A DNA stretch of 64,000 nt from Tritrichomonas foetus (Eukaryota > Parabasalia > Tritrichomonadida > Tritrichomonadidae), in contig MLAK01000849.1 in assembly GCA_001839685.1 (NCBI GenBank), forward strand, positions 114,208 to 178,207. The letters run 5' to 3'. A program made the position numbers and the translations under genes. Positions 1 through 10,171 of the stretch are shown piece after piece (the stretch's first letter is position 1; every line of letters starts with the position of its first letter). Under the pieces are notes generated by a model that was not told the DNA's origin, ran no database searches, and saw nothing but the letters and a program-made list of their open reading frames with translations.

Positions 1-90
1 TTTCTTCCTTTTTTTTTAATTTTTATGTTATTGAGCGGAAATATAAGTAAAGCTGTTTCTAATTCTTTATTCAATTATTAATTTTATGTA

Positions 91-178
91 TTTGTTTATT
101 CATTCATATATTTGTTTATTCATTCATATATTTGTTTATTCATTCATATATTTGTTTATTCATTCATATATTTGTTTG
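91..178. repeat. 20-bp tandem repeat
   Basis: Four perfect copies of the 20-base unit TTTGTTTATTCATTCATATA occupy 91-170, followed by a partial copy. There are no spacers, so this is a simple minisatellite. It lies just beyond the 3' end of the RELCH-like gene, and no function is evident. Confidence 0.95.
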
Positions 179-239
179 TTATTTTCGCAATATGGTAAAT
201 AAACAATGAGAGGTCAAATTTGAAGAAAGAAATAAAATT

Positions 240-2912
240 TTATTTTTGGCCAAACATTTTCGCAAAAGTGCTATTTTCAGATTTTGAATTTTCACCTACA
301 TTGTATCTCTGTAGGAGTTCCAGCAATTTTGGATCCTGCATACACATGTCGCACCCTTTAACGATTTCAATGAGTGGAAGGATGAAGTTCTGTACAGCTC
401 TGTCTGTTGGATTATTAATTGCATGAATGATATGAAGAACAAGCATGATTGCCTGATCACGGGAACCTGGCTCAGCCCATGTTATTGAATCTTTTGCAAT
501 TTCAAGTAATTTAGGAAGGATGAATCCATCTCTAAATTGCTCGTCAACGTCTGCAGCAACAACAGCAAACACACGAAGAGCTTGCATACGAATATTAATA
601 TTACCTCTACACCAAACATCAAAAAACTCTTTCACATTGGAAATAACTGTATTTGATGTACAAAATCTTGCAATTGAGCCAACACAATTAATCACTTCAA
701 GAAGTAAAGTTTCATCTGGATTTCCGGCAAGTCTTGTAATTATTGGAATTACATTTTTCTCGATTTCGACTTCTTCTAATGTTGGTAAAATTTCACATAG
801 GACTGTATTAGCTGCGGTTTTAATTGCAACACGTGAAGATTTCGATAATTCATCAATTTGTTTAAAAACAAGTGCTCGTTTCTTTTGATCACGTGCAGTT
901 AAAAGTGCAAAAGCAGGTGCAAAATAGTCTTGAATATCACGGGATTTAAACCCACGCAAATCGTTTGTTGCATAAGTGAGGAAATTGCGTGAATGTGTGA
1001 AAAATGTTTCCTGATCACACATTGGTGCAACTGCTGATAAGAAAAGTGTCACAGTTTTCTCTTTCAGGTCACCATCAGCTTTATCAATGGCTGTCAGAAA
1101 TGCAGGTACAATAGATTCAGCAACAAATTGTTGTCCTGTTGTTTTACAAACATGAGCAACAAATTTATCAGCTTCTTTACGTATATTTATAGTTGAATAC
1201 AAAGTTGGTGCAAGTTTTGGAAGTTGTGGAACAAGAGAAGATAAAAGCCAATCATATTCACTCTTTGGAATAGTTATTAATTCAGGTGATGGATTATTTC
1301 CAGTTTCCGCAAATAAAGCAACAAGTTGTTGATCAGGTTGAGGTGAAACAGGTATTATAGACTTTAAAGAATTCTCCAAAACTTTACAACAAAGCTTAAA
1401 TCGAAGTGCAGCAAGTGAAGAAGATCCAGTTAAACCATTATTAAATGCAAGTTTAAGCCAGAATTCACAAAATTCACGTCCAACACATTGCCTCACTTTT
1501 GTGAATTTTTCAATCGTTGGTGCGAAGTTTTGAAGGGCTGCCTGTTGAACCATTGCGTCAGGATCAAACACAAATTGTTTACAAAGAGAAAGAAGATCAG
1601 GAAGTTTATCATTCGCATCAGAATCATTCAAAAATGTTTCAACAAGCTTCGAGCCACTTTTTGCAGCACTCGTTCGAACGGTTGGATTTGAGTGTTCACT
1701 CAATTGTCGAATAATTGATAAGAGCAAAGAAGATCGAAGTTGTTCAGCACAATAGGGAGCAAAATCAGCAACTGATTCAGCAACAAGACAAAGTATTTTG
1801 AAATTAGTTGATCCTAAAAGTTGAGAAACAACAGGTAATACTTCACTTTCGATTCTATTGTCTTCATTACTGCAATCTTCAATTGAACGAATAATCGATT
1901 GTCGTTGTTCTTCGTTTGGATCATCCCACAAATTGAAGATTAATGAAATACATTGAATTCTTGTTTCTTTTAATGGATGATAGCGAACGATTGTTTCTAA
2001 AGGTTGGAGAATTCGTCTTCTTTCACCAGGATCAATTACATTCATGAGTTGCATCATATCATTGAAAATAGTATTCAATAAAGTCACTGTTGGCGGCTCT
2101 GAATTAGAATTCACGACGACAACATTTTTTTCAGTTTTTTCTTGGTTTGAATCCTTGTTTGATTCATTCTTTTCATTTGCTTGGGATTTCAAAGTGTTTG
2201 TTAATTCCTGGTTTTGTTGTCGACAAAATTGAAGATCTTGTTTCAATTGCGCGATAATGATTTTATTGTTTTCCTTTTCTTTTCTGAGGCTTTCTATTTC
2301 AGCTGTCATTTCAGGAGAATCCTCAACAAAACGATACGTTCTAAGTAGTTGATATAAATCAACATCAGAAGGAATCTGAATTTTATCCTGTTTTGCGATT
2401 CCTGTTTCGTTGTTGAAGGCGAGTGCTGAAAGTTTCAGATTTCGACTTTGTAAGTATCTGCTTATTAATTTGCTGATTATAAAGTCTTCATCGGCGTCTT
2501 TTGATGCATTTTTATTATTGTCGAATGATGGCGTTTTTTGATGCGATTGGCTCTTTACTGAAGCTACCGATTCGGTTTGATGCTGTTGCTGTTGGAGTTT
2601 TGATTGGGCCTCTTCTAGCGAGTCGCGGAGGAAGCGAATATCATGTTCGAGAACGGCGATTCGATCGTCTTTGATACGTATTGCGTCATTACTGAGGCCG
2701 GATGGTTCGCTTATTGTTGATGATATTTCTGAAACGCTTTTCATGTCTTCGAACATTAAAAAATTTGCGGAATCTTCGAAAAATTGAGAAAGATCTTCGA
2801 TTGCAATTCCTGTACGTTCGTAATTTTCACAGAAAAATTCAAGCGCTGTTAAATAATAGTTGTTTTCAATGAGGTAGCGTGATACAGATTGTTCATCGGC
2901 AGGAGATGTCAT
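240..2912 (-). CDS. LisH and HEAT-repeat protein, RELCH-like
   Basis: The protein is about 890 residues. It opens with a LisH motif (YLIENNYYLTALEFF). A coiled coil and a second LisH-like motif follow (FIISKLISRYLQSRNLKLSA, near residue 145 from this start). Another coiled coil ends near residue 250, and the rest is HEAT-type helical repeats. This order (LisH, coiled coil, HEAT) matches RELCH/KIAA1468. In animals that protein links recycling endosomes to the trans-Golgi network for sterol transfer; whether the function carries over is inference. An in-frame ATG at 2984 would add 24 hydrophobic, low-complexity residues. I prefer the ATG at 2912 because the folded region begins directly after it. 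The upstream ATG is preceded by a CGTTAACCG motif, so it cannot be excluded. Confidence 0.8.
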   Translation of the reverse strand: MTSPADEQSVSRYLIENNYYLTALEFFCENYERTGIAIEDLSQFFEDSANFLMFEDMKSVSEISSTISEPSGLSNDAIRIKDDRIAVLEHDIRFLRDSLEEAQSKLQQQQHQTESVASVKSQSHQKTPSFDNNKNASKDADEDFIISKLISRYLQSRNLKLSALAFNNETGIAKQDKIQIPSDVDLYQLLRTYRFVEDSPEMTAEIESLRKEKENNKIIIAQLKQDLQFCRQQNQELTNTLKSQANEKNESNKDSNQEKTEKNVVVVNSNSEPPTVTLLNTIFNDMMQLMNVIDPGERRRILQPLETIVRYHPLKETRIQCISLIFNLWDDPNEEQRQSIIRSIEDCSNEDNRIESEVLPVVSQLLGSTNFKILCLVAESVADFAPYCAEQLRSSLLLSIIRQLSEHSNPTVRTSAAKSGSKLVETFLNDSDANDKLPDLLSLCKQFVFDPDAMVQQAALQNFAPTIEKFTKVRQCVGREFCEFWLKLAFNNGLTGSSSLAALRFKLCCKVLENSLKSIIPVSPQPDQQLVALFAETGNNPSPELITIPKSEYDWLLSSLVPQLPKLAPTLYSTINIRKEADKFVAHVCKTTGQQFVAESIVPAFLTAIDKADGDLKEKTVTLFLSAVAPMCDQETFFTHSRNFLTYATNDLRGFKSRDIQDYFAPAFALLTARDQKKRALVFKQIDELSKSSRVAIKTAANTVLCEILPTLEEVEIEKNVIPIITRLAGNPDETLLLEVINCVGSIARFCTSNTVISNVKEFFDVWCRGNINIRMQALRVFAVVAADVDEQFRDGFILPKLLEIAKDSITWAEPGSRDQAIMLVLHIIHAINNPTDRAVQNFILPLIEIVKGCDMCMQDPKLLELLQRYNVGENSKSENSTFAKMFGQK

Positions 2913-3290
2913 ATATTCGAATATCTGGACAAATAACAACTGAAATTTAATTTGTGATAGAAAACTAAATATAGTTAAACTCATTTCGGTTAACGAAGAG
3001 ACAAGTTTATCAATGACGAATTGGATTGATTGTGGTAAATTAATAATGATTTATTAAAGGAATATTGTATCACTATTTTACTTATATGAATGTGAATGAC
3101 CCAATTTACCCTTCAAGAAAAGAGTCAAAAAATGGAATATTTGAATGAAGATCAAAAAATTATTTTAAAGTCAAGTATATGTTAGATGCAGCTTGCAATT
3201 CATGTTTTCTGATGGAAATTACAAAAGTCAAAAATATATGTATCTAAGTCAAAGTGTCATTGACCAAAATAATTCATTATTAAAAAAAAT

Positions 3291-3371
3291 GGTAGCTCTG
3301 GGGTTCGAACCCAGGCACCTTTCGGTAATGGGACTTGAATCCATCGCCTTAGACCACTCGGCCAAGCTACC
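3291..3371 (-). tRNA. tRNA-Leu (CAA)
   Basis: On the minus strand a 7-bp acceptor stem (GGTAGCT / AGCTACC) encloses a D arm (GCCGAGTGGTCTAAGGC), an anticodon loop TTCAAGT with anticodon CAA, a long variable arm (ACC-GAAA-GGT) and a T arm (CTGGG-TTCGAAC-CCCAG). The long variable arm makes this a class II tRNA, and CAA assigns leucine. The anticodon stem has one A-C mismatch next to the loop. No intron is present. A run of eight Ts follows one base after the gene, a normal RNA polymerase III terminator. The A and B boxes are internal and canonical. Confidence 0.95.
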
Positions 3372-3465
3372 TTTACATTCAATTTTAGATCAGATTAAAT
3401 TCCATTTTCATTTCATTTCCCGAAAAAGCAAATCACCAACATATGGTTAGATTTATATCAGATTG

Positions 3466-4746
3466 ATGCCATCATTATTAATTTTCACATGTACAGACAT
3501 TGGACAGAACTACCGACTTCTTCGACACGCTAAATCTTTCGCAACACTCCCAAATTCTCATGTCGAAATTCTGGCCCCAGACATCACCAGCCTGCCCAAA
3601 GAAATCGAGAATTCTCCGAATATTATTCACCATTATTTGTTCGCTTTTCATTCTGACTCATTTTTCGATCAATTTTTATTTCCGCTGAGGTTTGTGTTAT
3701 ACGCCATTCAAATCTTTCACTTGTTCTTCACCTCAAAAACACAAACATTTGATTTCGTAATTTCATGCTCGTGGCCTTTAATCGATCCGATCATGGCCAA
3801 ACTTTTGGCCTTTCTATTCAAATCAAAACTCATAATCGATATTTCACTTTTCAGATTCACTAATATTGCCAAATCGTCATCTTTGATGCGATACATCGAA
3901 AAAAATGTCACCAAAAAAGCAGATTACAGAATTTGCTCAACAAGGGCTATGCAAGTTGTATTACAACTTCGAAACGTCTCATCCACAATTATTCATGATC
4001 CACCAGGAAGCATGTTCAAGCCCTACTTAAACATACGAAATGAAGTTTTCTCTTATTTAAACACTCAAAAAGAATTTTTGGTTTCAGCGCCGATGCCTTA
4101 CTATGATTTTCAACAAATGCAGATTTTAACCAATCTCTGTCGTAACTTAAACGAAAAAGGTGGAAGTGCCGCTGTTGTCATTTTTGGAAGTCCTAAAGCC
4201 CAGGCTGAAATCGAACGCCAAATAAATGGCGCAAATGAAATTCTCTCCAATTCTGATAATAATAAAAATAAACCATTCAAAAATAGACATCAAAAACCAA
4301 ATGAAAATCATCAAAAAAGTGACACCAAAAATATTGAAAGTGACTTGAATGACCAAAAAAGTGACAAAACCAATAAAGGTGTAACACTTCACTTTGCTCC
4401 TGCAAATACTGATGCTTACGCCCATATTCTTGGTTGTAGTGATGTAGCAGTTTTGCTTTGTGGAACTCGCCACGGACTCGACATTTCACCGGAATTGACA
4501 GAAGCTGTTTCATGTGGTGTTCCAGTTGTTGTTGGACGCTGCGGTTGTGTTTCTGAGGCATTTCGTGAAGGCGAAGGAGGCCTTGTTTTTGGGTCGGCAG
4601 ATGAACTTTCGAGTTTGATGTCGAAAATCATTGTTGAAAAGGAAATTAACCTTTCAAAAATGCGAGATGCGCTGAAGAAGTCCAAGTTTGACTGGAAATC
4701 TGAATGGAAGGTGTTTTTCGATCCACTTTTGGAAAATTGTGAATGA
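3466..4746 (+). CDS. ALG1: ALG1-type beta-1,4-mannosyltransferase
   Basis: The protein is 426 residues, in the GT33 family size range. It should add the first mannose from GDP-mannose to chitobiosyl-diphosphodolichol on the cytosolic face of the ER, an early step of N-glycan assembly. The N terminus carries DIGQNYRLLRHA, matching the family DIG...R motif. Hydrophobic segments follow near residues 70-90 and 105-130. The C-terminal nucleotide-sugar site reads GLDISPELTEAVSCGVPVVV with a following GGLVF, the usual ALG1 pattern. An Asn/Lys-rich insertion of about 50 residues (near 265-305) interrupts the second Rossmann half and looks like a lineage-specific loop. A TTG sits directly upstream; the start used is the first ATG. 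Confidence 0.88.
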   Translation: MPSLLIFTCTDIGQNYRLLRHAKSFATLPNSHVEILAPDITSLPKEIENSPNIIHHYLFAFHSDSFFDQFLFPLRFVLYAIQIFHLFFTSKTQTFDFVISCSWPLIDPIMAKLLAFLFKSKLIIDISLFRFTNIAKSSSLMRYIEKNVTKKADYRICSTRAMQVVLQLRNVSSTIIHDPPGSMFKPYLNIRNEVFSYLNTQKEFLVSAPMPYYDFQQMQILTNLCRNLNEKGGSAAVVIFGSPKAQAEIERQINGANEILSNSDNNKNKPFKNRHQKPNENHQKSDTKNIESDLNDQKSDKTNKGVTLHFAPANTDAYAHILGCSDVAVLLCGTRHGLDISPELTEAVSCGVPVVVGRCGCVSEAFREGEGGLVFGSADELSSLMSKIIVEKEINLSKMRDALKKSKFDWKSEWKVFFDPLLENCE

Positions 4747-5025
4747 ATTTTTTCGATAAATGTTTTCTGAATCATTTCTTTATCTTTCTAGTTTATTTTA
4801 TCTTTCTTGTTTATTTTTCTTGTTGCTGTTATTTGAATAATCACGCGATGTAATTATTCAAATTGTGTGTAGTCTACACATTTCGCTTGGAAAACTAAAA
4901 TTCATATCATTATGAATAAGAATAGAAAAGTAAAACAAATAAACAAAAATAAAAATAATGCTAAATGATTTTAATTAATAAAACTTCCGTCCATTAAATC
5001 AACTATTAGTTATTAATTATTAGAA

Positions 5026-8000
5026 TTAGAGCACAGGAACATCTTGTACTTCAAAATCGAATCTTTGTGACATTGGGTCTCTGTAGCTTTCGAATTGCTG
5101 TCCTGCTTTGATGTTTGGAATCTGAAAATCTTTGCAGAAATCGTTCACAAGTACAGTGTACATGTTCAAGTGCACGTTCAACATTGCAATGTTTGGTAAT
5201 TCTGCAGCAAACCTTCCGAAGATTTTCATTAAGTGTGAGATTGATAATCTTACTTGTGTAGCAATTTCTTTTGCTTCATCTGGTTTTTGATTCCTCAATC
5301 TCTTCAAACGGTCATAAAGACAGTCTTTTCCTTTAAGGATATTATCTAATGTCTTCATGATCTTTGGTGTTTCACCATAGAAGAGTTGATCTGGAGTCTT
5401 TTCATGATCAATATTCTTTGCATTCTCGAACCACATCTCCAAATCTCTTGTGATTGCTTCACATACTCTAATTGTTTTTTCAGCACCTTTGGTGACAAGC
5501 TCAAGGACTGAGTATTGAACGACTTCTGTGCATTCAACTTCAACAGCCATTCTATAGTGTGGAATGTGTTTGGCAGTCTTTACATATAATACATTTATTT
5601 CTTTCTTGTTGAAATCAGTATTGTCATAATCACTGATGAAGACCTGTGATTTGAAGTGTTGCCAACAGTGTGAATGTTCATCATCTATACACCTATCATC
5701 GTCAATGTCAAGTGGAATGATACAAGTGCCTTGATACATGCATCCCATTGCGTGTTTTGGACAAAGTGCTGGACGAGTATATCCTCTTTCGCTTGCACTT
5801 ATCATATCGAGGATTTTAGTGTCTTTGCTAACACAAAAGACATTTTGTGTTTTCTTTTCACGATCACAGACAAGGTATGTAGCAATTGGATTATCATGAG
5901 TCAGTGTTGAACTTGTAGTGATTGACTTGAAGCGGTCAGAAAGTTGTGAGCATGCTTTAGCACATTCTTGGAAGTTCCTTGTACGTTGATGGAGACGAAG
6001 TTGGAAGGAATGAATTGGTCTCAGTGAATAATAAAGACCAGCTTCACAGCCGATTGATATAGTACGTTCAATTTCTTCAGTGAGTATACTAAGCGTTAAA
6101 TCACTAAGAAGTCCAAGTGCAACAGGCTGCATTGAAGCGAAATCGATTCTTGTTTCACGAATAACTTCTGGCATAAAAATGAAGCTATTTTCGACTGAAT
6201 CTTTCAAATTTGAAGCATATTTGATTGGTTGGGTAACAGAAAGATGGAAGTGGTTTTGTGAGCCTTGTGATGTATCAAGTGATTCTTTGTTATGATGATA
6301 TACTGTCGCAATTAAAGCAATAACGTGAAGTTGTGTAACAAATGCAGAGATTTTATCATTATTTTGAATGTTAATCTTATAACATTCTTGTAGCCACTTA
6401 AGACGCATTGTTGGATACATGTTGTATTGGTTAGCAATTTTCATAACTTGTTGGCATCTAATTTCTGGTGGATATTTAGATGCTTTTTGATCTTGAACGA
6501 CGTTTGCAATGACACTTGCAGCACCCATTCTTTCTTTAACTTGAGCATAGAAGCGCTCATCATTCCATTTACTCGATATTTCAACAATGATTTTAATAAA
6601 TTTATTGTAAACTGCAATTTTATCAATATCATTTTCCAGTAAGATAGCGGTAAGTGAATCCATTGTATCAATTGATGAAAGAACAATAGAACTGTTTCTT
6701 GTATAGTCATATCGGAATTGAAGAGCAAGAAGGGCTGTTGAAAGACAACGTGTTGACATGAGTGGACTTGTGATACGCTTAAGGAGTGTGGAAATGAGTG
6801 AACGTTCACATGGGAATTGCTTAATTGCTTGTGAAAGGAAATGATAGAAAAAGAGGAAATTATTTGGTGTTTGGTACTTATTCAGTAAAACATCACATAA
6901 TGAGACAACTTGTGGCATTGATGGACCAAGAAGTGGAAGGATTGTAATTAAGAATTTAAGTAACCTTTGCGTAATTTGAATGAAATAATTTATGTTTCTT
7001 TCAAATCCATTTTTACCTATAACAACAACAATACTTTCAAGGAATGAAATAAATTGTTGTTGGAAAGATGTTGGGAATCCACCGAAGAAAGATTGAAGTT
7101 GTTCTGGTGAGGATTTGTTCAAAATTAAAAGGACAAATGGAGCAACGAAGTATTGTGCAATTGGTGTCTTCTTTAAGTTCGGAGATTCGTAGGCAGAAAA
7201 GATAATGTTTAGAAGTGGTAACATAGTGAATGAAACATGTGAAGCAACAGCATCAGGTAAGTTTTCAATATGAATGCAAAGCATTGATAAGAAAGATGTA
7301 ACATATTTCAAAATATCAGGATTCTCGATTGTATATCCTTCATAGATTGCAAGGAAGAGCATAGAAAGAAGCTTATTATAAGGTGAATAAGTAGACTTTG
7401 TTGAAAGTGTCTTTGTAAGTGAGCCAAGGCCGACAACGAATGTTTTTGAAAGTGCAAATACTGTCAAGAACCTGAATTGAAGTTGTGAATTCTCAATCTT
7501 CTTGGCAGGATCTTGGAACATTGTTCTAAGAGCCATAATGCTCCTGAAAACAGCAAAGATACATTCGGATATTTCCTTAAAGTCAAATAGGTTCATACTT
7601 ACGAAAAGGAACCATGAAATAGAATCAATTGTAGAAAATAAATCTTCCGTTTGGAATTGGTGGAATCCATCATAAAGGAATTCAGCGAAGATTTTGAAGA
7701 ATAAATAAACATTATTTGGATCAAATTGATCTTTCATTTCATGAATTCCAACAATGAGTAAATCAATGTAAATTGGGAGTTGTTTCATGATTTGTTGAAC
7801 CATCATTGAAGCCTTTAAAGAATCAACAGAATCTGTTGCTTTAGAAAGGAAGGTTTTTGTTCTTTCCCTTTTCTTTATGAAACCAGTTAATTGGGGATCT
7901 TCTTTAAGTGTTATATAAGCTTTAATTGAGTCTTCCATGAGTGTGTTTAAGAATGAAAGCAGCTGGTTTATTATGTTGGGGTTAGTTGTTTGTGGATTGA

Positions 8001-9642
8001 ATGCATTGTAGGTCCACTGGCGGATTTCTGGGTATTGTTTTGTATCAAACCTTGCAAACCATTCGATAAACTTCTTCATGTTATCTAAAGTGAGAGATGT
8101 CATCATTTTAGCAAGGATTGGAACAACGTAAGCAATAAGATTTTCTTTATCGCCTTCTGGAAGTTCAATTGTATCTGTAACTGGTGATGAAATGAACTTT
8201 TCCATGCTTGGAAAGACGCAGTAGGCTGGTGGGAGGTTAACACGACATGAAATGTAGGTTTTGTTTGGTGGCTTTTGGTGTTTGAGGTAATCTTTTGGCA
8301 TTCTCTTTGGATCATAAAGAATGAACTTCTGTGGTTCGTCTTCAAGTGTATTTGTAGTGTTGTAAAGTGGAATAAAACCGATTTTATAAACAGTTGGTTC
8401 TTTCTTTTCGGGAATTAAAGAATAAACAATAATTACCAAGTGGGTTTGGTTATTGAATTGTTTGTTGATATAAATACGAATGTTCTCATTAAATGTAACA
8501 AGATTGTTTGGTGGAAGCGCAACAGAAGTATATTCGGAAATTTTATTTGGAGAAGTGTAAGTAAATACTGGCATTCCTTGTGGTTGAGTACCCATTTTCA
8601 GTTGGTCAGAAAGAACATATGCTTTAAAGTACATAACAGTTCCTTTTGGTGGATTCTTCAGTGTAAACTCGATATCGAAAATTGAAATAACTGGTGTAGG
8701 ACAAAAATGTTTTGGTGCAATTTCAACTGCACGAAGATGACCATCTAAATTACCGAGCCAAGAATAAGTGTAGTCAAACTCAGAAAACTTGATGAATCTT
8801 ACCTGGAACTCGGAATGAACTGGAACAAGTGTTTTTTGTTCAGATGGTCGAATGAGATTAGTAATGCATGATTTTATGTCTGAACCAATTAAAGCATGAA
8901 ATGAATTGCCGAATGTATTGAAGTTCTTGGCAGTAAATGTTTTTCCATCTTGTTCGTAAAATAGCTGCCTGGAAGCAACACCATATGGGATTCTTCCATT
9001 TGGTGTTTGTTTATGAATATAACATAATAAAAATATTCTCGGATCGGAATTCTGGCAAGTCAGGTAAGCTTCGGGATTGATGGTTTGGGTAAACATATTG
9101 TTTTCGAAATGCAGTGGTTCGGTCAAAGGAGAGAATGATTGACAATCGTCTGACATGATATAAAGCTGGAAAAATCCGGTGCAGGGGCTGCCTCCTGTTG
9201 AAATGTCTTTTAATGTCAATCCAACGATGCCGCTTTTTCCACGGTAAGCGGGCAAAGGAATTGAACTGTAGTCATTTGTTTTTCGATAAGGAACTTGAAC
9301 TTTGTAAAGGGGCGCAATTGGTCCCAATGATGTCGTTTCTTGAAGCGAGAGGTATTCTATTGCTTTGTTTATATCAATTTCTCCTTGATTTAATAACTCG
9401 TTTTGGGCTGGATGGACTTCATTACTGATGGGCGTCTGGTCGAGCTTCTGTGTAGTGATTGTTGGATTTGGAACCAATTTGCGCGGGTTTTCTTCGAAAA
9501 TCGAACGGGCCCATCCATTATTTAATTCGTAGTGTTCTGAAAGCGTTTGATGTTGGATCTCCTTCGGTAATTTGTCAACAACTTTGAGGTGTGGAGTAAC
9601 CACAAGCGTGTTGAAAAATTCATTGGTAACAGAATTATCCAT
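5026..9642 (-). CDS. DOCK-family guanine nucleotide exchange factor
   Basis: At 1538 residues this is close to the usual DOCK size. The N-terminal third contains a C2-like DHR-1 region (roughly residues 300-470). A long alpha-helical repeat section follows. The C-terminal ~450 residues resemble the DHR-2 exchange domain: helices around GCEAGLYYSLRPIHSFQLRL, then a segment with VEVECTEVVQYSVLELVTKG, corresponding to lobes A to C that engage Rho-family GTPases. No SH3 or PH domain was recognised. The likely role is activation of a Rac/Cdc42-like GTPase in actin control; trichomonads use actin in amoeboid adhesion, but the partner is unknown. The start ATG follows a purine-rich leader. Confidence 0.75.
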   Translation of the reverse strand: MDNSVTNEFFNTLVVTPHLKVVDKLPKEIQHQTLSEHYELNNGWARSIFEENPRKLVPNPTITTQKLDQTPISNEVHPAQNELLNQGEIDINKAIEYLSLQETTSLGPIAPLYKVQVPYRKTNDYSSIPLPAYRGKSGIVGLTLKDISTGGSPCTGFFQLYIMSDDCQSFSPLTEPLHFENNMFTQTINPEAYLTCQNSDPRIFLLCYIHKQTPNGRIPYGVASRQLFYEQDGKTFTAKNFNTFGNSFHALIGSDIKSCITNLIRPSEQKTLVPVHSEFQVRFIKFSEFDYTYSWLGNLDGHLRAVEIAPKHFCPTPVISIFDIEFTLKNPPKGTVMYFKAYVLSDQLKMGTQPQGMPVFTYTSPNKISEYTSVALPPNNLVTFNENIRIYINKQFNNQTHLVIIVYSLIPEKKEPTVYKIGFIPLYNTTNTLEDEPQKFILYDPKRMPKDYLKHQKPPNKTYISCRVNLPPAYCVFPSMEKFISSPVTDTIELPEGDKENLIAYVVPILAKMMTSLTLDNMKKFIEWFARFDTKQYPEIRQWTYNAFNPQTTNPNIINQLLSFLNTLMEDSIKAYITLKEDPQLTGFIKKRERTKTFLSKATDSVDSLKASMMVQQIMKQLPIYIDLLIVGIHEMKDQFDPNNVYLFFKIFAEFLYDGFHQFQTEDLFSTIDSISWFLFVSMNLFDFKEISECIFAVFRSIMALRTMFQDPAKKIENSQLQFRFLTVFALSKTFVVGLGSLTKTLSTKSTYSPYNKLLSMLFLAIYEGYTIENPDILKYVTSFLSMLCIHIENLPDAVASHVSFTMLPLLNIIFSAYESPNLKKTPIAQYFVAPFVLLILNKSSPEQLQSFFGGFPTSFQQQFISFLESIVVVIGKNGFERNINYFIQITQRLLKFLITILPLLGPSMPQVVSLCDVLLNKYQTPNNFLFFYHFLSQAIKQFPCERSLISTLLKRITSPLMSTRCLSTALLALQFRYDYTRNSSIVLSSIDTMDSLTAILLENDIDKIAVYNKFIKIIVEISSKWNDERFYAQVKERMGAASVIANVVQDQKASKYPPEIRCQQVMKIANQYNMYPTMRLKWLQECYKINIQNNDKISAFVTQLHVIALIATVYHHNKESLDTSQGSQNHFHLSVTQPIKYASNLKDSVENSFIFMPEVIRETRIDFASMQPVALGLLSDLTLSILTEEIERTISIGCEAGLYYSLRPIHSFQLRLHQRTRNFQECAKACSQLSDRFKSITTSSTLTHDNPIATYLVCDREKKTQNVFCVSKDTKILDMISASERGYTRPALCPKHAMGCMYQGTCIIPLDIDDDRCIDDEHSHCWQHFKSQVFISDYDNTDFNKKEINVLYVKTAKHIPHYRMAVEVECTEVVQYSVLELVTKGAEKTIRVCEAITRDLEMWFENAKNIDHEKTPDQLFYGETPKIMKTLDNILKGKDCLYDRLKRLRNQKPDEAKEIATQVRLSISHLMKIFGRFAAELPNIAMLNVHLNMYTVLVNDFCKDFQIPNIKAGQQFESYRDPMSQRFDFEVQDVPVL

Positions 9643-10171
9643 TTTTACCTCGAATCTGAGATTTTTTTTTTTTCGATATCTATTGATTTTGTATGTAATC
9701 TATCTCAAAAATTTGTCAAGAGAACGATGAATTAGCATTTGACTTATAGGATAAATATCTTATCAATTCTCACAATATAATTGAATTTATGCAAAAGTTC
9801 GAATATAACCTCACAAAATAAAATTGTAGCAAAAAGACATTTGATTGTCATGAATGATTTTATCAACGGGAAAAAAACGATAATAAACTAATGATTTTTC
9901 TTTTTTGAATTAAGTCATGCGTATATTCTATAGTTTAGAAGATTGATCGGCCCAAATTAGATTCCATCGTTTTTCGTGAATTATCTTTCCTATTTGATCC
10001 AAAAATTTCAAAATCCTTCTTTGCATTTTATTCATTAAAAAAATTGATACTAGGTTTTCCAATTGAGAACATGAATATCTGCATTTCCTAAAAAAGAAAA
10101 AAGAGATTTCAAAAGAGTAACTGTTATGGTCAATTAAGGTTAATATCCATGCACGTTTAGCAATTAATGTT
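9643..10171. other. Intergenic region between divergent genes
   Basis: This AT-rich sequence separates the divergent DOCK and coiled-coil genes. It should hold both promoters. ACGTTTAG lies 18 bases before the coiled-coil ATG. I see no RNA gene or mobile element. Confidence 0.5.

Noticed and set aside
91..178. Regular repeats at the left end, possible CRISPR
   Set aside because: The 20-base units are head-to-tail with no spacers and lie in a eukaryotic genome; this is a minisatellite.
3193..3450. 85-codon plus-strand ORF
   Set aside because: It runs through the tRNA-Leu gene on the opposite strand.
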